Source of the DNA: Fragilaria crotonensis | Taxonomy: Eukaryota > Bacillariophyta > Fragilariophyceae > Fragilariales > Fragilariaceae | Assembly: GCA_022925895.1 (NCBI GenBank) | Contig: JAKSYS010000501.1 | Location: 1 to 47,301, forward strand | Length of the DNA: 47,301 nt | Direction: 5' to 3' | Part shown: positions 9,387 through 19,796 of the stretch, piece by piece | Layout of the letters: each line of letters opens with the position of its first letter | Position numbering within the stretch: position 1 is the first letter of the stretch | Translations under genes and position numbers: made by a program | The notes under the pieces: model-generated | Told to the model about the DNA's origin: nothing | The model's database searches: none | Seen by the model: the letters and a program-made list of their open reading frames with translations, nothing else

Positions 9387-11093
9387 TTAGTTTTCGTTGT
9401 CACCTCTGCGTTGCTTCTTCAGTTTTTTCGTGAAACCACGCTTCCGACTGAACGCCTCCTTGACGGTTGCTTCGTCAGCATCGTCAACGTCGCCTTCCAA
9501 TATCATGCGTTCTTGCTTTTGTTCCGCCTCACGCACAACCTCAATTAATTCACGTTGCTTGGAATCGTAGAAAATTATTCCTCGTCCATTGCGATTTCCA
9601 GCGCGACCGCAACGACCCATGCGATGCAAATGTGCCACCACGTTGCCAGCAAACTCCAGTTGTACAACTGCCGTAACTCCCGGGACATCCAATCCGCGTG
9701 CTCCCAAGTCTGTACATACCAGAATGGACACCACGTCGTCGTCCTCGGAGTTGTCCTTTGAATCTGGCGAGTAGTTGCGAAAGCGCTCCAAATTTTGCGT
9801 CCTTTCTTCCAACGGAATCTTGGCGTGGTATTTCACGCTTGGAAATCCAGCTCGTTCTAGTGCTCCCTGTGCGCCGTCAACATCGTCGCCGGAATTCAAA
9901 AACACCATGACCTTTTCTCCCAGAAGGCCTCCCTCGCCAGGTGGAGTTTTCAATAGTTCCACCAATCGCTCCATTCGCTCCTTGTTGCCTTCGATTTCCA
10001 TCCAAAGAGTCCGTTCCCGGAGTCCGTAGTGCCGAGCACTGTGCATACCTGCCATGGCGACACGCTCAGCGTACGGAAATTTCTTTTGCAGGTAGGCATC
10101 GACAGATCTCAATCCCATATCAGGCAATGTGGCAGCAACAAACACATGTTGGACTCGCTTAATCTCATAACTGGCATCCAGCTTGGTGGTGCGTCTAAAT
10201 CCCAATAAGACATTCTCCAATTGACGAATGTAACCCCCATCCAGCAACATGTCGGCTTCGTCCACGATCAACGTGTTGATATCGGCAAACATTTCAATGT
10301 TGGCTGGTTTCAATCCCAACGGCCCTACCGCTGCCGGTGTGGAAATGATAATATCGACCGGAGGGTCGTTCCCTCCCAGGGCAACACAATTGCGAAAGGG
10401 TTGGAAATCTTTGGGTTCCGATAGGCCCCCCGGCATGACAGCAATGCGAACAACCGTGCTGGGGTCCACGTTTTCACTATCGTGACTACGAGACGCCAAA
10501 TCAAAGCGATTATTTCCAACCACACATTGTGAACCTCCACACAGTGGCATGGCCATGCGAACCACTTGATTGACAAGTTCCTTGTTCGGTACTAGGATGA
10601 TCGCACGAGCGAAATCATATGTCACCCTGTTGTTTTTGTTTTCAGCTTTTTGTTGCAGAATTTCATCCACGAGCGGCAATAGATACGCAAGAGTTTTGCC
10701 ACTCCCTGTTTCTGCACCAATGGTCACGTCGGTGCCCGCTTGGATGGCGGGATACGCGGAGGCTTGGACGGCTGATGGGCGAGAGAGGCCCAACTGTTCC
10801 AAGCGCTGCAGCAGGAGGGGAGATTTGACACCAATGGATTGAAACGTAACATCTGGGGCTGCAAAGAAATCATAAATGGCGTCAGCTGGTTCAGTGGAGA
10901 ACAAACGAGTCTGCAGTTGTCGTTGTATTGGCTTAAGTGGTTGAGCTCTGTACACGTTGGCGGCTCGGCGTGGCAGCGAGCATGGCGAAGTAAATGCCAC
11001 CATACTTCGTCGTGGAACTTGTGATACCCTTGCCGACGCTACTCTTAGGACACGTTGCATCATGAGAAAAAGGATGAAAGAGCAACAAACCAT
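9387..11093 (-). CDS. DEAD-box RNA helicase, probably mitochondrial
   Basis: All helicase motifs are present in order: a Q-motif-like segment (F-Q-S-I-G-V), GAETGSGKT (motif I), PNKELVNQ (Ia), VDEADMLLDGG (II), an A-A-T triplet in place of the usual S-A-T (III), LVCTDLGARGLDVPGV (V) and HRMGRCGRAG (VI). The C-terminus is Lys/Arg rich. The first ATG is at 11091-11093 and a better start may be the Met-Met at 11058-11063, which gives an Arg/Ser-rich acid-poor leader ending R-L-F-S-T-E, typical of a mitochondrial presequence. Such enzymes unwind short RNA duplexes with ATP in ribosome assembly or intron splicing. The frame is intact over about 560 residues. It is divergent from the putative plastid protein downstream. 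Confidence 0.9.
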   Translation of the reverse strand: MVCCSFILFLMMQRVLRVASARVSQVPRRSMVAFTSPCSLPRRAANVYRAQPLKPIQRQLQTRLFSTEPADAIYDFFAAPDVTFQSIGVKSPLLLQRLEQLGLSRPSAVQASAYPAIQAGTDVTIGAETGSGKTLAYLLPLVDEILQQKAENKNNRVTYDFARAIILVPNKELVNQVVRMAMPLCGGSQCVVGNNRFDLASRSHDSENVDPSTVVRIAVMPGGLSEPKDFQPFRNCVALGGNDPPVDIIISTPAAVGPLGLKPANIEMFADINTLIVDEADMLLDGGYIRQLENVLLGFRRTTKLDASYEIKRVQHVFVAATLPDMGLRSVDAYLQKKFPYAERVAMAGMHSARHYGLRERTLWMEIEGNKERMERLVELLKTPPGEGGLLGEKVMVFLNSGDDVDGAQGALERAGFPSVKYHAKIPLEERTQNLERFRNYSPDSKDNSEDDDVVSILVCTDLGARGLDVPGVTAVVQLEFAGNVVAHLHRMGRCGRAGNRNGRGIIFYDSKQRELIEVVREAEQKQERMILEGDVDDADEATVKEAFSRKRGFTKKLKKQRRGDNEN

Positions 11094-11436
11094 GGGCCGT
11101 CGTGGCGACAACGTCTACGTTGGAGCGTTCTAGAAATTTGGTTCTTCGTACAATTGATCGTGGCACCCGCCATCACATCTTTATGTATCTCGTCTGCATG
11201 ATGGGTGGAAGTGATCCCCGATGACAAGGACAGTGTGACGGACAGGCGCCATTATTTGCGAATAGTGAATCGTATGCATAGTACTGGGAATGACTCTACT
11301 GTAGTACTGGAGTGCTATTCAAATTACTACCGGTAGACGTCCTCTGTCGTCAGCCCGGAGCCCGGAGATATGTCCTCACATTGTTGGATTTTTGTCCAAC
11401 GTCCCATGGCCCAGTTCCCACTGGGACGATGTGACG
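11094..11436. promoter_or_regulatory. Divergent intergenic promoter region
   Basis: This 343-bp stretch separates the start codons of the minus-strand helicase and the plus-strand putative plastid protein, so both promoters should lie here. It contains an ACTACCGGTAG palindrome near 11325-11336 and AGTACT words near 11280-11310. No TATA box was clear. Confidence 0.4.
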
Positions 11437-12177
11437 ATGCAACAGCTCCGAGTCATCCTTGCACTTGTGATTAACGTTGCTGCGACTTCAGTGGTACATG
11501 GCTTTTCTCCATGTCCACCGCCTCGATTTGACGTATTCTGCGACAAGATTGTTGGTCTCTGGCAAACTTCCCGAGGAAGTCGAACAGTCGAGGATGTGAT
11601 GCGGTCTTGCGGAGGTGCCATCCAGGGGATTCGCGACAACGACTTCTACCTGAATCGTGCCGACGATGGGTTTTGTTATTTCGATTGTGGAAGTTATGCG
11701 TATGGACCAGTTGATATTGCAACTGTATCGCCTTCCAACAGAATCCTGGTTAGTGTGGCTATGCCTAATGTGAGAATCTGGTTATCATCACATGAGGGTA
11801 TACTTAATGTGGACGCAACCCTGTTGCCCAACATTAAATCAGAAGCGGATGCCACGGTCCTGCTAGAAGACTTGGTGCTGCCCATCGTCAGTACTAGACC
11901 AGAATTCTGCGTGGGGACACAACTGCAATGTCGAATGGCATCGCCTTCACAACCTTGGATGATGCAACGCGTTCTGTGGGAGTCTAGACAAGTTTCGGAT
12001 GAAAAGCAAGATCCACTTGTCGGCCCCTTTCAATGTTGGATTGAACAAACAGATGATACAATATCTATGGGAGTGTCATGCGAATCAAGTGGATACGTTA
12101 AGGAGATTCTGCGAAGCTACAACGTTGAAAGTGGCAAACAATACAAAGTTACGCTTCAGGAGGGCAGGCTGTTGTAG
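11437..12177 (+). CDS. Putative plastid-targeted protein of unknown function
   Basis: From the ATG at 11437 (MQQLRVILALVINVAAT) the protein has a hydrophobic signal peptide that ends V-V-H-G-F-S-P. A Phe just after the cleavage site, followed by Ser/Pro, is like the ASAFAP motif that sends diatom proteins through the ER into the four-membrane plastid. The mature part (about 220 residues) begins F-D-V-F-C-D-K-I-V-G-L-W-Q, a pattern seen in lipocalin-like beta-barrel proteins of algae, and has many aromatic and Cys residues. I cannot assign a family. The leader before this ATG is open for 15 codons but has no other ATG. Confidence 0.6.
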   Translation: MQQLRVILALVINVAATSVVHGFSPCPPPRFDVFCDKIVGLWQTSRGSRTVEDVMRSCGGAIQGIRDNDFYLNRADDGFCYFDCGSYAYGPVDIATVSPSNRILVSVAMPNVRIWLSSHEGILNVDATLLPNIKSEADATVLLEDLVLPIVSTRPEFCVGTQLQCRMASPSQPWMMQRVLWESRQVSDEKQDPLVGPFQCWIEQTDDTISMGVSCESSGYVKEILRSYNVESGKQYKVTLQEGRLL

Positions 12178-12865
12178 GTCTGCCACGTGCTCACTGGACA
12201 TCAGCATACAGCGTAGGCGCTTTGTTCGTACATGTTCTCGTCATCGCGGAATACATTACTTTCATGCTACATCCTTGTTGTGGCATCATGCGCGCTCACT
12301 TCTCACACTCTTGTCACACATGAGCTGATGAATATTATGGTAAGAAATGGAGTAGCACTTGTTCTCCGAGTCCGATTGCCAGTTACCGTTTATCTCCTTC
12401 GCGAGCATTTGAAGCACACTGTAATATTTCAAACTTCAAACACAGCAATGTGTGTTGTTGGAATCCGCATAGTGTGTATGCTAGACAGGGGTTATACAGA
12501 TTTTGTAGTAGTAGGAGAAGTCGGAACTTCATCGCGCATCAGATTTCAGATCGGTACTCGAGTACCTGGTACCTGGTACTATCGACTCTGAGCACAGTAC
12601 GTATTTACGTGAGTGCTGGTACCCTTGTACGTGGTTCCAATCTCCCATGAGAAAAGAGAGGCGGAAGCCACATTCGTCACGGAGTCCGGGCGATAGAGAT
12701 CGCAATTCGCACATAATACTTGTTGCACTTGTTTGGTGAGCGACTAAACATACTATCGCCCACTTTCCACCACACTGTATCATTTTAATATGCGGTATGC
12801 TGATGAATAGTAAGACTTGACATTCTTGGAGTATCGACTATCGACCACAATACCTAGTAGCACAG
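12178..12865. other. Intergenic stretch with GTACCTGGTAC palindromes
   Basis: No gene is supported in this 688-bp gap. At 12553-12590 there is a cluster of GTACTCGAGTACC and GGTACCTGGTAC palindromes, a motif that recurs between genes elsewhere in the window. The right end holds the promoter of the glycosyltransferase gene. Confidence 0.5.
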
Positions 12866-14322
12866 ATGTCCGCGATGGTACACAAACGAAAAGACAGTGA
12901 TCTTCCTGACGTTTGCGATCGGCACGGTGGCTCATCGAGCGCACATTTTGATCACCAATTACCACACCACCATTATCACAATCACCATCACCATCACCAC
13001 CACAGAAACAAGAATGAGCCATGTTGTCCAATGCAAGTTGCAGTGATGTTTTTCATTGTGTTTTATTTGGTGGGTTCTTCGTAGTTCTGTTCTCTGCGGC
13101 GAGTTTGGTTGCAAGCGGTGAAATGTCGCCTGCCGACGTTGAGCTCATGACATTCCATCATCGAACCAACTTGAACCCGAGGACGCGTGCCGACCGATTC
13201 CCATCGGTCGAAGATCGAGTCAAGTTTTACATGTCGGATTGGTATTTAAAACCTTGCAGCGACGAGGACAAACTTGGATACTCTGAAGTACACAATGGGA
13301 ACTACACAATCATACGAGTTGATGTTGACGCACAGAGCTACGATTTTTATGGTGCCATTCAGCGAAATAAGCCTCTCTATCTTGATCCTTCGGTATTGTC
13401 GACTTGCACCAGCAGCCTTTTCAATCTGGCCCTGATAACAGTGTCGTTACAAAAGTCTCAATCTCATCTCGTTGATGATAGGAGGCATCATCGACCAATC
13501 TGTGCAGATCTGGAAGGATTGCTTCCTCTCAAACCCAGCTTGGCTTATTTTGGTGGGGTTGGACCCTCCATTCCGGTTCCCTTGTTTAGCTCAGCCCGAG
13601 ATGTCTCACTCGTACCATTTGCATCTCCCGAATCTTGTCGGACAAAAAGTCGTCCGAAGTCAGACAGGAACTCCCCTATACTTTGGCGAATGTCGAGTCG
13701 TCGACAGTTTGATATGCTGGTGAGTTCGAAACTTCGAGACATACCTTGGGAAAAGAAGACTCCCACTGCCGTGTTTCGAGACTCGGGACGCTTACTCGAT
13801 ACAAAGGATGAGTGTTTGGAGGACCCAGTTTGTCGCTTCATCATCCAACACGCCAATTCGAAACTGATCAATGCCGGTTATGAACTGGATTTCCGAAAGC
13901 CGGTGCCGCACACTATCGATGGCATTGTCATGACTCGCGACCCGTTGGGCACACGATCCTTGCAGTCGCACAAAATAATCATCGATTTCAACAATGGCCA
14001 CCACGATAACGGTGTTCAACTGGCCTGGAAACTCTACAGCACGTCGGTGTTACTCATACCTATACCAACGCAAGCAACTTGGTTGATGGAGCCTTTACTC
14101 CTGCCCTGGAAGCACTTTATTCCTTTGAATGACACGAACGCTGAAGAAATGGTGCAATGGGTAATTGATAACGATGAGGAGGCGCATCGCATATCGGAAC
14201 GTGCATCACTTTTTCTTCATGATCTTCTCCTTCATCCTCAAGCTATGATTGACGAAGAGAATATCAAGCGGCAAATGATTGAACGCTATCAAGCTCACTG
14301 GATCTATAAAGTTAGTGAATAA
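12866..14322 (+). CDS. GT90 (CAP10/Rumi-like) type II membrane glycosyltransferase, one frameshift
   Basis: The N-terminus, from the ATG at 12866, is a cytosolic tail with about a dozen His residues, followed by a single hydrophobic anchor. The lumenal part matches the CAP10 domain of family GT90: P-W-E-K-K-T-P-T-A-V-F-R-D-S-G, then I-I-I-D-F-N-N-G, W-K-L-Y-S-T-S-V-L-L, P-W-K-H-F-I-P-L and V-Q-W-V-I-D-N-D-E-E-A-H-R-I-S. These enzymes transfer glucose or xylose to protein or polysaccharide in the ER or Golgi, and in diatoms may act in cell-wall glycan synthesis (inferred). The tail and anchor are in one frame and the rest in another; one missing G in the GGTGGG run near 13070 reconciles them inside the membrane anchor. 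The 3' end overlaps the convergent prenyltransferase CDS by 11 bp. Confidence 0.75.
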
Positions 14323-15283
14323 CGCCGCGCTTCTTCTCCAACTCTTCCACTCTATAAATCCAGTATTTGCGGCGAATCAAATCGTATTGTGAAGCCATGG
14401 TCTTGCACGTGTCAATCGCCTCGACAATGCACTCGGTAGTTCCACTCATCTCCAACATATCGATGCGAGCCGAATTCAGGTTTACACACGCTTCTTGGTC
14501 ACGCCCGGCGTCCTCCAAGACTTGTTTGACATCTGTCGCCGCTTTTAAGTAATGGGCAACCATGGCAGGTGTGTTTTGTTCCTTGAGGATGCCAATCAAA
14601 TATCGCCAAGGTGATTCATTGTAGGGATCGATCGACGCAATTTCAATTGCATAATCAGCCTCTTGACGAGCAATTTCTTCTGTCAACGGATCACGATTTC
14701 CTCTATGGACTGCAAACCATCGTTGATTCCATGCAGAGTTATTTCGACAGTCTTCCACAATCAACTCATTGGAAAACTTAATTTCATCCAAAAACAATTG
14801 ATCCATTGCAACCATTCGAATGATCCATTGCCGTGACGACCACATGTGATAATTCTTCCCATCTTCACTCAAAACTGTCGCAATGTAATCCAACTCCCTT
14901 CGGGCCTTTGCTTCGTTGATTCCGGAGGCTTCCAACAAGAAACGACGATGAAATGCGATTTGATAATTCTTTGGATTGGATCCACCCAACTTTGCCGCCA
15001 ATTCCAAGTCTTTCTGGACCAGTTCCTCGCTCAAACCAATATTCTCCAAACATAATCGACGAAAGTGCCAAACAGTGTAGTTGGCTGGATTGAGTTGGAG
15101 GCAAATGGTGGTCAGTTGCAGAGCTCGTTCAGATCGTTCATCAGCCTTGAGAATTGCCCGCATGTAATCGTAAGCCAGAGTAAACTCTGGTTTGTAGTCA
15201 ATCCTACAGACTGATTGCACACCATCGTCTTGAGGAACAGGAGTTACGTCTGAGAAAACAATGGGGATCTCATGTGTCAACAT
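14312..15283 (-). CDS. FNTA: Protein farnesyltransferase / geranylgeranyltransferase-I alpha subunit
   Basis: This intact 323-residue protein has the PPTA repeats of the alpha subunit, each with the N-x-x-x-W signature: N-Y-T-V-W-H-F-R-R, N-Y-Q-I-A-F-H-R-R, N-Y-H-M-W-S-S-R-Q-W, N-N-S-A-W-N-Q-R-W-F and N-E-S-P-W-R-Y-L. The alpha subunit pairs with a beta subunit to attach farnesyl or geranylgeranyl groups to CaaX proteins in the cytosol. Length and start (MLTHEIPIVFSDV) fit the family. The stop codon lies inside the end of the convergent GT90 gene. Only 81 bp separate its ATG from the 3' LTR of the copia element, which has the same orientation and so now occupies its promoter. Confidence 0.9.
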   Translation of the reverse strand: MLTHEIPIVFSDVTPVPQDDGVQSVCRIDYKPEFTLAYDYMRAILKADERSERALQLTTICLQLNPANYTVWHFRRLCLENIGLSEELVQKDLELAAKLGGSNPKNYQIAFHRRFLLEASGINEAKARRELDYIATVLSEDGKNYHMWSSRQWIIRMVAMDQLFLDEIKFSNELIVEDCRNNSAWNQRWFAVHRGNRDPLTEEIARQEADYAIEIASIDPYNESPWRYLIGILKEQNTPAMVAHYLKAATDVKQVLEDAGRDQEACVNLNSARIDMLEMSGTTECIVEAIDTCKTMASQYDLIRRKYWIYRVEELEKKRGVIH

Positions 15284-15359
15284 GGTCAGACTGCGCCGTT
15301 ATGGATGGTTGCCTCACCCACCATTTGGCCTGCAAGTCAATCAACAATGAACTGTACAT

Positions 15360-15364
15360 GTAGA
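15360..15364. repeat. Target-site duplication (left), GTAGA
   Basis: GTAGA directly precedes the left LTR and is repeated directly after the right LTR at 26823-26827. A 5-bp duplication is standard for Ty1/copia integration and shows that this is one complete insertion. Confidence 0.9.
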
Positions 15365-15865
15365 TGACAGTATTCGTGTAGACGGTACGCGAGTACTGGC
15401 CGACAGTACGCTGAAGGACGGTAGGTCCGGGCGTACGCATGACGGACTTGGAGCACAGGCCACTGGCGGACATGGCTTTGGGCGACGTAGTAGGGTTGAC
15501 CATGGTGAATGTAAGTAGTACAAATGTGTAGATATGTAGTGGAACAATAGGAGGGAAGTAAAGGCCTTTACTTTGTGTGTTAATGAAAGTTGTAGATGTA
15601 GAATAATGAGAATAGAAATGGGGGAACCAAATGATGAAAAAGTGAGGTGCAGATGAGACTCCGAGGCTAATGTAGATGGCATCCGATTTAGTACCAGGGG
15701 TCGTGTGTAGACCGGTACGTAGAAATGAGATGGCATCTACATTAGTCCGGATGGCATCTCAAATTCAAATGGTTACGCGGGACAAGAGGTCTGATTCTCA
15801 GGAGCTAGTGTTGTGACGGAAAGTGGTCAGACGACTCATGACGGTGCAACAGTAGATCTCTATCA
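15365..15865 (-). repeat. 3' LTR of the copia element (501 bp)
   Basis: On the plus strand it begins TGACAGTATTCGTG and ends GATCTCTATCA, matching 26323-26822 with one extra G in a GGG run and six substitutions. The outer edge is GTAGA and the inner edge is the polypurine tract. Because the element and the prenyltransferase gene point the same way, promoter activity in this LTR would read toward that gene. Confidence 0.95.
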
Positions 15866-15873
15866 CCCCTCTT
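15866..15873 (-). other. Polypurine tract (AAGAGGGG)
   Basis: On the minus strand the purine run AAGAGGGG abuts the TG of the 3' LTR, the expected place and composition for the primer of plus-strand DNA synthesis. The pol stop codon lies a few bases upstream at 15877-15879. Confidence 0.85.
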
Positions 15874-15876
15874 GGA

Positions 15877-16784
15877 TCAGATCTCAGGTCCCAAAGTTGG
15901 TGAAGAAAGCATGTGGTCAGGTAGGATGCAGAAAATCTTCTTGAGGTGTGGATCAATTTTGCCAGAAAGTTGTGTCTTGGTGAGAATATCAGCAAGTTGA
16001 TAGTCACAAGGGATCCAGTGAAGTTGGTGGATACCGTCTTGTTGGCCTTGGCGGACAAAATGAAAGCGTCGTTCAATGTGACGGGTCTTGCGGGTGAGTT
16101 TGCCATTTTTGGCAATCTGGACAGTGGCTTCATTGTCAATCATTAAGATTGCAGGAGTGGTTGGTAAACGCTGGGTGGATTCACGCCATTGTTTTGTGCC
16201 AAGATAGAGCATGTCATAGAGGAGCATGCGGATGTGGGCAGTGGCCATGGTGGCAGAGCATGCAGCCATATATTCAGCTTCAGAGGTTGACATGGCAACT
16301 GGAGTGGGCATGGTTGAGTTTGCTTCAATAAGTGCTCCATTGTGGAAGATCATGTAGCCAATGGTTGAGCGGCCAGTGTCTGGGCAGTCTTGCCAGCTGG
16401 CATCAGAGAAAACAGTAAGATCAGCATAGGGAATGCGATGTTGTAGGCAGATCTCATAGATAGGATTGGATGTGCAATCAGGGTAGAACTTGAGTGCATA
16501 GTAGGGACGGCGGCGTAGGTAGCCGATGAGCCAGGTGAGGGCACGGAAGTCGAGAATTCAGGAGCAATACAGGCTTTAGCAAGTTTGCAGACAGCAAAGA
16601 GGATATCAGCTCTGGTGTTGTATGCCAGGTAGAGGAGAGTGCAGACGGCGGAGCAAAGGGGAGTCGCTGCTGCTTTTGTGCAACAAGTGCAATGTCTTGT
16701 TCTGTGACAGGACGGTTTTCTTTGCTGAAGGTGTAGTCTGGCGGGAATGGAGTGTCGCGTTCGGGAATTCGGAATTCGGGTCAT
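15877..16784 (-). pseudogene. RNase H domain of copia pol (frameshifted)
   Basis: The 3' end of pol carries S-T-S-E-A-E-Y-M-A, I-D-N-E-A-T, H-I-E-R-R-F-H-F-V-R and A-D-I-L-T-K, all typical of copia RNase H, which removes RNA from the RNA/DNA hybrid. The preceding L-A-Y-N-T-R-A-D-I-L-F-A-V link from reverse transcriptase is at about 16590-16625 in another frame. At least two indels separate these parts. The stop at 15877 is 11 bases from the LTR. Confidence 0.85.
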
Positions 16785-17331
16785 AACGTTGAAGGGTGTT
16801 CAAGACATAACGGTGCTGGTCCAAGGTATAGGTTGAGTCTTGGTGCTGGTGAATGCGCATTTGCAGGAACCATTGTGCAGGACCAAGGAATTTGACATCG
16901 AAGCGGTTTTTGACGGAATCTTCAAATTGTTTTTCAATGGAATCATTGCTGCCAGCATACAGCATATCGTCAACAAAGAAAAGGAGGCGGAGCCATTGGT
17001 TGTGTTTGTCATATCGGACAAAGTAGGATGGTTCAGATTGGGATTGGATAAAACCTTGGGAGTATAGCCATTCAGAAAATTCAATGTTCCAGTATTTGCC
17101 AGAGTAAACAAGGCCATAGATACCTTTGTCCAGGAGAAGTGGTTTGCCAAAGAATTTAGCATATTCAGGGAAATGAAAAGCATATTCCAATGGGAGCTTG
17201 ACAAAGTGGCGGCCAATGACTTTAGCTTGCAAGTAGGCGCCAATAAAGTCAGCACTTTTGAGTGTGCGTCGGGAAGCACAAATTGTAGAAAGAAGGAGCT
17301 TGACCCTCTTGAAGATGCACAGGGTGACCAA
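16606..17331 (-). pseudogene. Reverse transcriptase core of copia pol
   Basis: This open stretch carries D-F-I-G-A-Y-L-Q-A, V-K-L-P, K-G-I-Y-G-L and the catalytic F-V-D-D-M-L-Y-A-G near 16966-16977, followed by the thumb-like D-V-K-F-L-G-P-A-Q-W-F-L-Q-M-R-I. It copies element RNA into DNA inside the virus-like particle. Frameshifts at both ends separate it from the upstream RT start (17249-18305) and from RNase H. Confidence 0.9.
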
Positions 17332-18305
17332 GTGTCCTCAAAGGGTTGAGGAATTTCAATTGGTTGGACTTTTGGTGTTGGGAAGCAATTGCATTAGCAA
17401 TTTCTTGACGCTGTTGAAGGAGATGTTGCTGATGTGCGGCTTTTGCTTTCTTTAAAAGACGTTTCTCCAAGTCGCCTCGGGCGACCAGGCGAGCTTTAAG
17501 TTTCTCAAGTTTGCCAGTTGCTGTTTGTTTGGCTTTGAGAACAAGTTTGACAGGAATGATAGGGTCAGCTTGGGATGGAGTTTGTCCAAGGATGAATGTG
17601 CCATGATCAATGAGATTCTTGATTTCCATGCGAATTGCATGTAGCCAGGCAGAGCGTATGTCATCATCAAGTTTGAGGACAGCTTTAAGAGATTGTGGCT
17701 CAGGAAGGTATTTGTCAACAGGTTCAGCAGGTTCTTCTTGACTGATAGTTGCATTATCAATGGTGAGCATGGCAGTGTGAATGGGATCAATGGAAGGAGG
17801 ATCTTCATTACACTCTTGGAAGTAGAGGGTCATCATCTTTTGTAGATTGGAATGGCAGTGTTGGTGGCCAATGTAGTTCACTTGGTGTGGTGTTGGTGGT
17901 GTAGGGCCATGTTGATCATCATTATGGGAGGCATCAGGAAGTGCCACAAGTGATGTTGGGAGTTCGGAGGCATCAAGGAAATGTGATGGAGGATTGCCGA
18001 GATCAGCGGCTGAGCCAGTTTGGTGAAAAGTGGCAGGTTCAGAGTTGTCAGCAGTGTTGCGGAGGCCATTGGGATTGAAATGGGAGCGTATAGGAACAGC
18101 TCCAGCAAAGGGCTTTGAATCAAAGCATAGGGCAGAGTTGAAGTCTTCATCAAAGTAGGCGTCACGTGTGATAATGAGGCTTTGCGGTTGATCAGGAGAA
18201 TAGATGAGCCAGCCTGCAGAGTTTTCAGGGAATCCAAGGAATATACCACGGGAAGCGCGTTGGAGTTGCTGCTTATAGGTAATGATCTTGTTGCGGAAAG
18301 TTGGT
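17249..18305 (-). pseudogene. Integrase C-terminus and start of reverse transcriptase (copia pol)
   Basis: The frame continuing from the integrase after an indel near 18330 reads F-G-C-P-T-F-F-K-R, G-I-F-L-G-F, A-G-W-L-I-Y and D-A-Y-F-D-E-D-F, which is the usual copia linker after the integrase core. Further on come A-W-L-H-A-I-R-M-E-I-K-N-L and K-A-R-L-V-A-R-G-D, the start of reverse transcriptase. The frame is lost again near 17330. Confidence 0.8.
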
Positions 18306-18950
18306 TCATAACGCTTGAAGAAGGTTGGGCAACCAAAGACGGAAATTGCCTAGATTGGGCTTGCGTTTGTAGCTGAATTGATATGGAGTTGTTGGGATTC
18401 CATTGATGTCAGTGACATTCTTGGCTGGGCAGACATTGATAATGTGGACAGCATAGGCATGTGCATGGTGGAAGAATGCGCCGCCAAGTCGGGCATTGTT
18501 GAGGAGGGTATTGGCTGTGTTGTGGACTTCACGCCATTTAGCTTCACAGATACCGTTCATTTCTTGATGTTCTGGGGCAGCAGCTTCAACTTTTATGCCA
18601 AGGTTGGTGCATTCAGTGATGAATTTTGCAGAGGTAAATGCGGTTCCAGCATCGGTGCGGATGAAGCGGACGGATTGTGTTCGGCCAAGGAGTTCTGTTT
18701 GGGTCAGCCATGACTTGAGGGCTGTGATGATGGATGCTGTGCTTTCAGTTGGTAGACCAATCCAGCCAGTAAGTTTGCCAGGTGTTGTGACAATGAATAG
18801 ATAGGCAGAATAGTTGGTGTTTGTTGTAAGACCATAACGGAATGGGTTGCGCATCAAGTCAAGATGTAGTCGATGGAAGGGATCGGTACCTTCACGTTGC
18901 GGGTCTTGTTTCGAGCACGTTTTTGGCTGATAGATATACGGAGAGGCCAA
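18306..18950 (-). pseudogene. Integrase core of copia pol (DD35E)
   Basis: The catalytic acidic residues are visible: Asp in H-L-D-L-M near 18860, Asp in R-T-D-A-G-T-A-F near 18653, and Glu in N-G-I-C-E-A-K-W near 18545, with 35 residues between the last two. The enzyme inserts the cDNA into the host genome, leaving the 5-bp duplication seen at the ends. A frameshift at each side separates it from protease and from the following part of pol. Confidence 0.9.
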
Positions 18951-19783
18951 GTGTTTGGATCAATGGTTGGAGAGAGTACATGGTCATTCCAGGTTTGGTG
19001 AAGAGATCCAACCATTAGATTTCGGAAATTGCGGTAAGCAAGGCGTCGAGCAACAAGCTCGAGAGGTAGAGTGGTTACGGATCGTCGTTGATCAGGGTTG
19101 ATGGTGTCAACAGTGTCAGCAAAGTGGTCTTCTGCTGGTGAAGAGTCAGATTCAAGGTTGACATTGGGTAAAGATATGGCTGAGAAGGCTTGATGTGGTG
19201 GTAGTTCACGGCGTAGGATGGGCCACGTGTACGTAGAATTGTTTGGAAGTTGGATGGTGGTGGCACGATTGTGAATCAAGACACTGAAGTTTTGTGTGCA
19301 TGATAGTGCGGTCAAGGAAAGTAGGCGATGGCTGAGGCCTTCAACATAGTAGACATCAGTTAGGCCAAGGATGGATTTCATACCATCATCAGTAGTGAAG
19401 GGACATTCTGTGGTGCCTTTGTAGGTAGACAATTTAGTACTGCCATCAGCAAGGGAGACAGGTACACTGCAGGGTGTGACATCATGGAGGTCACTGAAGA
19501 CTGGTGTGTAGTGGCTGGTTGCACCACTGTCAGGAAGCCAATTTTCAAGAAGAGGTGGGCCAAAACGTTGATGAGGAGATTGTGGGTCATCAGGGAAATA
19601 GTATGTGGCTCCAGAATTGGGAGGAGAGTGATTGCCAGAAGGTTGAAAGTCTTGATCAAGGAGGTGTTGGTTGATCTCCATTTGGGGGAGGGCTGGGTTT
19701 GGCCATGGGATTGAGTCAGGAGTGTCATCCATTGGGTCAAGAGATGAAGCACGGAAAGCTTGGTGATAAACATTTTCTTGCAT
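18854..19783 (-). pseudogene. Protease and pre-integrase zinc region of copia pol
   Basis: The aspartic protease signature W-L-P-D-S-G-A-T-S-H lies near 19520-19545, followed by V-S-L-A-D-G-S and L-T-D-V-Y-Y-V. Later residues (R-L-A-Y-R-N-F-R-N-L) fit the pre-integrase region. The protease cuts Gag and Pol into mature proteins. The usual His of the H-x-R-L-A-H motif appears altered, and the frame runs into that of the integrase near 18900. Confidence 0.85.
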
Positions 19784-19796
19784 GTTTTCTCCTGAG

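Noticed and set aside
17878..18336. A 152-codon minus-strand frame in the copia pol region
   Set aside because: Another frame over the same bases gives the conserved copia linker (G-I-F-L-G-F, D-A-Y-F-D-E-D-F), so this one is a shadow.
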